Positions 16,148 through 21,474 of a stretch of 21,474 nt of DNA are shown here, one piece after another. How positions within the stretch are numbered: the stretch's first letter is position 1; every line of letters begins with the position of its first letter. A program made the position numbers and the translations under genes. The stretch is from a virus: positions 1 to 21,474 of the IMG/VR virus record IMGVR_UViG_3300020395_000129, one strand, 5' to 3'. The notes beneath the pieces were generated by a model that worked only from the letters and a program-made list of their open reading frames with translations, had not been told where the DNA came from and searched no databases.

Positions 16148-16483
16148 TTACCAAGGAAGTGCTTTATTTACTTCTGCTAATGTGGGAGGATTCTTAATAG
16201 AATTAATCCATGCCTCTGCAAGTGTTTTTGTATTACTTGCAGCAAGTTCATCTGCTATCCAACTCTTAACAACAGTCTCTGATAGACTACCATATGCTAC
16301 AAATCCAGCAGCAGATGTTCCACCAGAACTATCTATAATATAAGTATCATAATTTGTTTGTGTAAGATTTGAAGGATCTGAATCATCAACAGAGACAGTT
16401 TTGATTGCTACTTGTGAAACAACATCTGTTCCATCGTTTAATACTATTAAGTCAATAACAGTTTCGGTATGAGTGATTGCCAT
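16148..16483 (-). CDS. Small cyanophage virion-type hypothetical protein
   Basis: This 111-residue protein starts MAITHTETVIDLIVLNDG and has alternating short strands (VVSQVAIKTVSVDD, DTYIIDSS). A helical C-terminal half follows (SETVVKSWIADELAAS, AEAWINSIKNPPTLAEV), ending KALPW. The layout, with a beta-rich front and an LPW-type end, recalls small proteins commonly found beside cyanophage structural genes (DUF7936-like from memory, not verified). It begins three bases after the collagen-like fibre stop, and a GGAG sequence that overlaps the end of the fibre gene serves as its ribosome site, so the two are co-transcribed. Possible roles are fibre assembly or attachment. The gene is very likely real; its function is unknown. 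Confidence 0.7.
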   Translation of the reverse strand: MAITHTETVIDLIVLNDGTDVVSQVAIKTVSVDDSDPSNLTQTNYDTYIIDSSGGTSAAGFVAYGSLSETVVKSWIADELAASNTKTLAEAWINSIKNPPTLAEVNKALPW

Positions 16484-16486
16484 ATG

Positions 16487-19246
16487 TTAATACTCCATAG
16501 CTGTAATATACGAAGCTTTTAAAATCTGAAACCCACTATTATCAATATTATCATTACCAACCTTTACCATTTTCGCATAGATCGAATAGTAAATTGTGCT
16601 AGAAGAACTATTAACACCAGTATCAGGGTATTCAAGACCACCATGAGCATTAAATTTTTTGGTTTGAGAACTATTCCCAGACTCACTAAAAAGATTAGTC
16701 ATATCTAATGATTGTCCAATTTGACTCCAACCACCATTTCCTATTTTTCTCATAATTTTGAAATAAGCATTCATTCCACCATCTTGATCAGTATCATTTA
16801 GAACTCCATATAAAAAATTAATATTTGATCGAACTAAAATATCAGTTCCCGAATCTTTATTCAGTCCACATTGCAAAACATTTTTCCAACTATTATTTGT
16901 AAAACTAGCATAAGTTGATGAACGTACATTAACTGCTACCCTAATACTGGGAGCACCACCTGCATCTCCTGAAGTACCTTTTTGCCCTTTATTACCTTGA
17001 GGTCCTTGGTTTCCTTGAGGTCCTTGGTTTCCTTGATTTCCTTGATTTCCTTGTGGTCCTTGATTTCCTTGTGGTCCTTTGTTTCCTTGGTTTCCTTGAT
17101 TTCCTTGAGGACCTTGTGCTCCTTTGTTGCCTTGATTTCCTTGTGGTCCTTGATTTCCTTGTGGTCCTTTGTTTCCTTGGTTTCCTTGATTTCCTTGAGG
17201 ACCTTGTGCTCCTTTATTACCTTGAGGTCCTTGGTTTCCTTGAGGTCCTTGATTCCCATCATTTCCATCATTTCCATCATTACCAGGATTTCCTTGTGGA
17301 CCTTGTGCTCCTTTATTACCTTGAGGTCCTTGGTTTCCTTGAGGTCCTTGGTTTCCTTGTGGACCTTGTGCTCCTTTGTTGCCTTGACCACCTTGAGATC
17401 CTTTATTGCCTGGAGTGCCTGGAGTTCCATCATTTCCATCATTTCCATCATTTCCATCATTACCTGCAGGACCTTGTGCTCCTTTATTGCCTTGACCACC
17501 TTGAGATCCTTTATTGCCTGGAGTTCCATCATTTCCATCATTTCCATCATTTCCATTAGTTCCTGGTTCTCCCTTTTGACCTTTTTCTGCTTCTCCTTTT
17601 TGACCTTTAGTGGAATTATCTTCTCCCTTTTGACCTTTATCACCAAATCCTTTTTGACCTTTCTCACCTTCTTCACCTTTTTGTCCTTTAGTAGAATTAT
17701 CTTCTCCTTTTTGTCCTTTTTCTACTTCTCCTTTTTGACCCTTGGTTGAGTTATCTGCTCCTTTCTGACCTTTATCACCTTCTTCACCTTTTTGACCTTT
17801 TTCTGCTTCTCCTTTTTGACCTTTAGTAGAATTATCTTCTCCTTTCTGACCTTTATCACCAAATCCTTTCTGACCTTTATCACCTTCTTTACCTTTTTGA
17901 CCTTTTTCTGCTTCTCCTTTTTGACCCTTGGTTGAGTTATCTGCTCCTTTTTGCCCCTTATCACCAAATCCTTTTTGACCTTTTTGCCCTTCTTCACCTT
18001 TTTGACCTTTTTCTGCTTCTCCTTTTTGACCTTTAGTTGAGTTGTCAGCTCCTTTCTGACCTTTATCACCAAATCCTTTCTGACCTTTCTCACCCACTTC
18101 ACCTTTTTGACCTTTTTCTGCTTCTCCTTTTTGACCTTTAGTGGAATTATCTTCTCCTTTCTGACCTTTTTCTGCTACTTCTCCTTTCTGACCTTTATCC
18201 CCACCTTCTCCTTTTTGACCTTTTTCTGCTTCTCCTTTCTGTCCTTTAGTAGAATTATCTTCTCCCTTTTGACCTTTATCACCAAATCCTTTCTGACCTT
18301 TTTGCCCCTCTTCTCCTTTTTGCCCCTTCTCTGCTGTTGCTCCATCTTGTCCTTTTTGACCTTTATTACCTTGTGCTTCTACATCACCTTTTTGACCCTT
18401 ATCACCTTCTTCACCTTTTTGACCTTTCTGCCCTTGTTGTCCTTGTTGTCCTTTATCTCCATCTTCTCCTTTTTGTCCCTTACCTCCATCTTCACCTTTT
18501 TGACCTTTCTCACCTACTTCACCTTTTTGCCCTTTAATACCTACTTCACCTTTTTGACCTTTATCTCCAATATCACCAGTTCTGGCAAAAGTTATAATTA
18601 TATCTTCATTATTACTGAATGATGTTGCACCATCTAAATGTGTACATGGTATTTTAAAATATCCTGATGCCTCTGTACTTGCACCAGTAATAGAAAATAT
18701 TGCATAATCAGTAGAATCTGATTTATTTGAAATTCTAAAATGTCCTTTTAATAATGAAGTAGAATCATCAATAGTCCTCAAATATGATTGAATATCCCTT
18801 GAAGCATCATCTACATCATCAATATACAATATTAATGGACTTGTAGTATGTAATGCTGTTCCATTAAATTTTAATTTACCATCACCAGGATCACTATCTG
18901 CATTATCAGTTAAGTAAGTATAATCAAAAGTTACTCCACCAAAATTTCCTTCTTGTCCTTTTTGACCCTTATCGTTTTGTTCTCCTTTTTGACCCTTAGA
19001 TGCTGCTTGTCCTTTCTGTCCTTTATCACCATCTTGACCCTTTTGTCCTTTTTCAGGTTCTCCCTTTACACCCTTTTCACCCTTAACAGATTCACCTTTT
19101 TGACCCTTAGATGCTGCTTGTCCTTTCTGTCCTTTAGCACCTGGATCTGGTATTCTTCTCCAAGCATACCCAGTCCACTGCCATACTCTACCACCTACTG
19201 AATAGGTTTGGCCAGTTGAAGGATTGTCTGGAAAATTTATTGCCAT
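16487..19246 (-). CDS. Collagen-like fibre protein with K-G-rich repeats
   Basis: The 919 residues begin MAINFPDNPSTGQTYSVGGR, a cyanophage virion-protein opening with a WxWTGYAW core. A short collagen-like stretch (about 36-100) follows, then a globular beta insert (about 102-222, YTYLTDNADSDPG...DIIITFARTGD). A long block of KGQKGE modules joined by linkers such as DNST, AEK and FGD runs to about 560, with frequent two-residue breaks in Gly-X-Y phase. A continuous Gly-X-Y block (GND, GPQ, GNQ, GNK) runs to about 765. The C-terminal 150 residues are globular and may start the triple helix. Nearly every lysine in the repeats precedes glycine, the context used by collagen lysyl hydroxylase; one GKE is an exception. 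A few prolines occupy the Y position (GTP, GNP, GEP). It is the likely substrate of the nearby hydroxylases and glycosyltransferases. Confidence 0.9.
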   Translation of the reverse strand: MAINFPDNPSTGQTYSVGGRVWQWTGYAWRRIPDPGAKGQKGQAASKGQKGESVKGEKGVKGEPEKGQKGQDGDKGQKGQAASKGQKGEQNDKGQKGQEGNFGGVTFDYTYLTDNADSDPGDGKLKFNGTALHTTSPLILYIDDVDDASRDIQSYLRTIDDSTSLLKGHFRISNKSDSTDYAIFSITGASTEASGYFKIPCTHLDGATSFSNNEDIIITFARTGDIGDKGQKGEVGIKGQKGEVGEKGQKGEDGGKGQKGEDGDKGQQGQQGQKGQKGEEGDKGQKGDVEAQGNKGQKGQDGATAEKGQKGEEGQKGQKGFGDKGQKGEDNSTKGQKGEAEKGQKGEGGDKGQKGEVAEKGQKGEDNSTKGQKGEAEKGQKGEVGEKGQKGFGDKGQKGADNSTKGQKGEAEKGQKGEEGQKGQKGFGDKGQKGADNSTKGQKGEAEKGQKGKEGDKGQKGFGDKGQKGEDNSTKGQKGEAEKGQKGEEGDKGQKGADNSTKGQKGEVEKGQKGEDNSTKGQKGEEGEKGQKGFGDKGQKGEDNSTKGQKGEAEKGQKGEPGTNGNDGNDGNDGTPGNKGSQGGQGNKGAQGPAGNDGNDGNDGNDGTPGTPGNKGSQGGQGNKGAQGPQGNQGPQGNQGPQGNKGAQGPQGNPGNDGNDGNDGNQGPQGNQGPQGNKGAQGPQGNQGNQGNKGPQGNQGPQGNQGNKGAQGPQGNQGNQGNKGPQGNQGPQGNQGNQGNQGPQGNQGPQGNKGQKGTSGDAGGAPSIRVAVNVRSSTYASFTNNSWKNVLQCGLNKDSGTDILVRSNINFLYGVLNDTDQDGGMNAYFKIMRKIGNGGWSQIGQSLDMTNLFSESGNSSQTKKFNAHGGLEYPDTGVNSSSSTIYYSIYAKMVKVGNDNIDNSGFQILKASYITAMEY
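17041..17220 (-). repeat. 90-base tandem duplication in the collagen-like gene
   Basis: Bases 17041-17130 and 17131-17220 are the same 90-base unit, with two differences near its end. It encodes 30 residues, ten Gly-X-Y triplets, so the duplication keeps the frame and the triplet phase. The near-identity suggests recent slippage or recombination. Confidence 0.85.
17565..18585 (-). repeat. KGQKGE module array
   Basis: This block encodes repeated KGQKG(E/D/A/F) phrases. The linker DNSTKGQKGE appears eight times, usually followed by AEKGQKGEEG or FGDKGQKG, giving a longer unit of about 30 residues. The copies share long identical DNA runs, which makes copy number likely to vary between relatives and the region hard to assemble from short reads. 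Confidence 0.85.
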
Positions 19247-19266
19247 CTATAAATATACTTTCTGAT

Positions 19267-19274
19267 TATTTAGA
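19267..19274 (-). promoter_or_regulatory. T4-type late promoter element for the collagen-like fibre
   Basis: The minus strand reads TCTAAATA, seven of eight matches to TATAAATA. It overlaps the stop of the P4H-like gene and lies 20 bases before the fibre start. The spacing equals that before the 678-residue fibre gene. Confidence 0.45.
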
Positions 19275-19869
19275 AACATTCTACATAGTACCAAGTTACA
19301 GCAACTCTCTTTTTTCCTTTCTCAACGGGTTCACCTGAATGTGGATAACACCAATTTGAAGGAAAGATTAATCCATATCCTGGTTTTGGTTTGAATGAAG
19401 TATGAGGAAATGCAGTTCCTCCACCAATTTCCGATTCTTTTAAATAAACTATTACAGATATTTGTCTATGATATTCTCTAAGATGAGGAAGAACTGATGC
19501 ATCATGATGAAATTTATATTCTTGACCTTTAGTATATTCTAATACCTGTATTGTTTCTCTCCAAGATGACGTTTTATATGCACCAGGAACAGGATAACAA
19601 CTAAAATTTGAATGAATCTTTTCCACTCTTCTTTTATATTCATCTAAACCATTATTCATAGAAGAATGCAATATTTGACATTCTTCAACATCATCATCCA
19701 AAAAAGTACCAGTACTAGATCTCATACTAGTATCACACTTAAGATCTCCCTCCTCCTCTTTTGCAGAAAAAACTTTATTTGGTTCAAAAGTTAAAGTGTC
19801 AACATAATTGTTTATTATATTAAGTTGATCATCATCAAGAAATTTGATGATCTGTATCAAATCATTCAT
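19270..19869 (-). CDS. Prolyl-4-hydroxylase-like Fe(II)/2OG oxygenase
   Basis: This 199-residue protein closely follows the catalytic domain of prolyl 4-hydroxylases. IQVLEYTKGQEYKFHHD (107-123) gives H121 and D123 for iron. RQISVIVYLKESEIGGGTAFP (135-155) is the core strand and GG-T-FP turn. GYGLIFPSNWCYPHSGEPV holds the distal H177, and K187 ten residues later is the lysine that P4Hs use to bind 2-oxoglutarate. It should hydroxylate proline, or a related residue, in a peptide. It lies immediately before the collagen-like fibre gene, so that fibre, which has some Y-position and many X-position prolines, is the natural candidate substrate. Its start overlaps the preceding stop (ATGA). No signal peptide is present. 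Family is secure; substrate is inferred. Confidence 0.9.
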   Translation of the reverse strand: MNDLIQIIKFLDDDQLNIINNYVDTLTFEPNKVFSAKEEEGDLKCDTSMRSSTGTFLDDDVEECQILHSSMNNGLDEYKRRVEKIHSNFSCYPVPGAYKTSSWRETIQVLEYTKGQEYKFHHDASVLPHLREYHRQISVIVYLKESEIGGGTAFPHTSFKPKPGYGLIFPSNWCYPHSGEPVEKGKKRVAVTWYYVECF

Positions 19870-20345
19870 AATTCTATTAAATACTCTTCAATATCAGACA
19901 TAGTTACTACATAAAAATTACCATATTGCATTTCATATGACATTAAAGCATAAATTCGATGTTTACCATCAAGACATCTATACTTCCTTCCTCCAGGATT
20001 TTGAAACCCCTCTAATAATATACCAGGAATTGTAGTATCACAATCCCTAAACCTATAACCACCACAACACCCACAATTATCACCCAAAGTACTTTTATCA
20101 TGATCAAATCCCTTCCAAGCAATATCATTAAGATTTACCTTACATAAAACATCTGCTGCTGTTTCACAATCATTTAAAACTGGCATCAAATCATGTATAT
20201 TAATTACATATTCCTTTCCATCAAGTCTCCAATCACCATAATACTCATCTACATTAAAATAATGAGTTTGATAATCTAAAAGTCCTAATGGTCTGGTTAA
20301 CATACCATTTACAACACCAAAATCTTCAAAAATATCATCAGTCAT
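19866..20345 (-). CDS. ParB/sulfiredoxin-like hypothetical protein with a Cys cluster
   Basis: This 159-residue protein has RCLDGKHRIYALMSY (123-137) near its C-terminus, like the (I/L)DGxHRxxA motif of the ParB N-terminal/sulfiredoxin fold, which binds nucleotides. The earlier INIHDLMPVLND (48-59) and NLNDIAW (71-77) fit the expected strand and helix. A cluster NCGCCGG (C91, C93, C94) and C102 could bind metal or be redox-active. It sits between two 2OG oxygenase genes and overlaps both (ATGACTGA at its start, ATGA at its stop), so it is firmly part of that operon. It may be a nucleotide-dependent partner, a kinase-like enzyme or a redox helper. Only the motif resemblance is visible. Confidence 0.6.
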   Translation of the reverse strand: MTDDIFEDFGVVNGMLTRPLGLLDYQTHYFNVDEYYGDWRLDGKEYVINIHDLMPVLNDCETAADVLCKVNLNDIAWKGFDHDKSTLGDNCGCCGGYRFRDCDTTIPGILLEGFQNPGGRKYRCLDGKHRIYALMSYEMQYGNFYVVTMSDIEEYLIEL

Positions 20346-20934
20346 TTTTTCCTTTCATATTATGAGATTTAGCTAATTCAAACTTAAATGCTACCGTAAA
20401 TCTAAATGAAGGAGATGTTCTCACATTCATAGGCATTACAGTATGTGGTATTCTACCATCAAAAATACATAATCGACCAGGTTTAATTTCTACAGAATAT
20501 TTCATATTCCCATTATCATCAAAAAACATAGTATGACCTCCCATATTACTCTTCCAATCAATATTAGCATAATACAGAACAGTCCTACTATCTTCACATT
20601 TATCAGTGTGTATATTACATATATCTGAATGAGTTCCTAAATTTACATATGATCTTACATATACATATTTTTCATTGGGTATAAATTTAGTTATTGCAGA
20701 ATGAGACTCTGTACCTTCCTTTAACAAAAAATCAATTATTGGATTATTTACGGTTAAATTGCATTTTAATCTACGATCAGGTAAATCCTGAACATCCTGT
20801 CTACTAGTATTACCAATACGATATGGCAACTGTGAGCACATATGGTATATTTCTAATCTTGTATCAATAATAACAGAATCATCAATGATGTAGAGTTCTC
20901 TACCATCACCAAAATCAATTGTTTCAGTTTTCAT
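20338..20934 (-). CDS. Fe(II)/2-oxoglutarate-dependent oxygenase
   Basis: In this 198-residue protein, NIHTDKCED (107-115) supplies H109 and D111, and DGRIPHTVMPM (159-169) supplies the distal H164. R178 lies 14 residues later in FRFTVAFKF and probably binds 2-oxoglutarate. The turn GGHTMFFDD (132-140) and the PGRLCIF strand complete the double-stranded beta-helix. It differs from the P4H-like enzyme in using arginine at +14 rather than lysine at +10, so it belongs to a separate branch common in cyanophages. Its substrate is unknown. It follows the tail-type protein with no gap (stop at 20935-20937, start at 20934) and heads the short run of genes leading to the collagen-like fibre. Iron and 2OG chemistry is secure; a fibre substrate is inferred from position. 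Confidence 0.85.
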   Translation of the reverse strand: MKTETIDFGDGRELYIIDDSVIIDTRLEIYHMCSQLPYRIGNTSRQDVQDLPDRRLKCNLTVNNPIIDFLLKEGTESHSAITKFIPNEKYVYVRSYVNLGTHSDICNIHTDKCEDSRTVLYYANIDWKSNMGGHTMFFDDNGNMKYSVEIKPGRLCIFDGRIPHTVMPMNVRTSPSFRFTVAFKFELAKSHNMKGKND

Positions 20935-21474
20935 TTAATATTTGTCAGTATAACCAGATTCTAATGCTTCTGGTGGTTTTGGAAGACTTGGATATTTTTG
21001 TAGTATATCATATAACTCATCAATTGTCGATGCATTATCTATTTCAGTTTGCATTGTAGCATATTTTGTTCTTATTGCAGCACGGGATGTTTCTGCTGCA
21101 TCTGTTGCCGAACCTGGTATTGCTTTTGCCACAACATTATCATGGGGTGCAAATTCACTATATCTTCGATTTCTTCTCTTTCGATGTGCTATCTTTTTAG
21201 CAAAAGCAAGATCATATGTTGATTGTTTTGTGTCTAAATCATATGCAGTAACAGCATCTGTAAACAATAATGCAGTTGAACCAATACCTACTTGTCTAAA
21301 TTCTTCAAATTTATCATAATCTATTAATTCATACTTAATTCCTGCAGGAAGATCCTTTGCAACAATCTGTTCTGTTGTTATTCCAGTCTGTTCAATATAA
21401 TCCATACAAGGAACTAGGTACTTGGGTAAAGGATTCTTCGTTGCGATTGTTGTTCCTATACCTGATGGATGATC
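20935..21474 (-). CDS. Phage tail-type protein, 5' end cut by the window edge
   Basis: An ATG at 21405 would give 156 residues, but the frame stays open to the window edge for 23 more codons (DHPSGIGTTIATKNPLPKYL...). The joined sequence matches a recurring phage pattern I know from tail-region proteins: PSGxG near the front, then IVAKDLPAGIKYELID, a helical AFAKKIAHRKRRNRRYSEFAPHD, and IPGSATDAAETSRAAIRTKY. So the gene is probably longer and starts outside the window. The C-terminal helices are highly charged. Proteins of this pattern usually accompany tail or fibre genes and may be fibre-associated or assembly factors, but no biochemical function is established to my knowledge. It immediately precedes the first oxygenase. 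Confidence 0.65.
   Translation of the reverse strand, partial: DHPSGIGTTIATKNPLPKYLVPCMDYIEQTGITTEQIVAKDLPAGIKYELIDYDKFEEFRQVGIGSTALLFTDAVTAYDLDTKQSTYDLAFAKKIAHRKRRNRRYSEFAPHDNVVAKAIPGSATDAAETSRAAIRTKYATMQTEIDNASTIDELYDILQKYPSLPKPPEALESGYTDKY

Noticed and set aside
16936-18102. Minus-strand Lys/Val/Met-rich open frames inside the collagen-like gene
   Set aside because: They are frame-shifted readings of the same repeat with no domain or ribosome site.
17041-18585. Regularly spaced repeats that resemble a CRISPR array
   Set aside because: The repeats are codon-phased, encode KGQKGE and Gly-X-Y without breaks in frame, and have no unique spacers of constant length.
17565-18585. Repeated N-S-T sequons as N-glycosylation sites
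   Set aside because: DNST is a fixed linker in a repeat and no oligosaccharyltransferase is present; bacterial hosts of such phages are not known to use this site.
16982-18622. Long plus-strand open frames with Leu/Ser/Phe-rich products opposite the collagen-like gene
   Set aside because: They mirror the codon periodicity of Gly-X-Y repeats on the minus strand, have repetitive low-complexity products, and lack a separate promoter or domain.

Overview
The window looks like part of the genome of an AT-rich, T4-like marine myovirus, most likely a cyanophage. The reasons are the cyanophage-style fibre openings (start at 12898, MPLNKLENF...GRILYVNP; start at 5263, ...KFSELRLAF; start at 19246, MAINFPDNPSTGQTY), the run of huge fibre genes, the many Fe(II)/2-oxoglutarate (2OG) oxygenases, and T4-late-like AATAAATA elements beside bacterial sigma70-type promoters. 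Every supported gene is on the minus strand, so transcription runs from 21474 towards 1. I see no tRNA, rRNA, CRISPR array, integrase or insertion sequence. Coding is dense: no gene-free stretch reaches 300 bases, the longest being 1822-1963 and 16058-16147.

In transcription order, 21474-16148 starts with a 5'-cut tail-type protein, then a 2OG oxygenase, a ParB/sulfiredoxin-like protein and a prolyl-4-hydroxylase-like 2OG oxygenase. These are followed by a 919-residue collagen-like fibre and a small phage protein. Region 16057-12947 carries another 2OG oxygenase, a 63-residue acidic protein, a 635-residue enzyme and a 100-residue acidic protein. The 635-residue enzyme joins a collagen-galactosyltransferase-like GT25 domain, a PLOD-type (lysyl hydroxylase) glycosyltransferase domain and a lysyl-hydroxylase domain. 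Region 12898-2966 holds three giant fibre or adhesin genes of 1855, 678 and 765 residues, the first ending in an S74 self-cleaving chaperone.

Region 2962-1 is a separate accessory cassette. A consensus promoter drives a DNA adenine methyltransferase that is split into two overlapping genes in permuted order. After a terminator, an extended -10 promoter drives an SF2 helicase coupled to a small protein with a PD-(D/E)XK-like motif, and then a small membrane protein cut by the window edge.

The main hypothesis is a phage-encoded collagen maturation system. The fibre has hundreds of collagen-like residues in which nearly every lysine sits directly before glycine, the site context used by collagen lysyl hydroxylases. 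The same locus encodes domains that match every chemical step of animal collagen lysine maturation (Lys to Hyl to Gal-Hyl to Glc-Gal-Hyl), plus a P4H-like enzyme and two further hydroxylases. Two of these modification genes have consensus sigma70-like promoters, while fibre genes have late-type elements, which would let the enzymes accumulate before their substrate. The second hypothesis is that the split methyltransferase, helicase and putative nuclease form a restriction-modification-like or host-DNA-processing module. Family assignments come from reading motifs and from memory of the families; no search was run.
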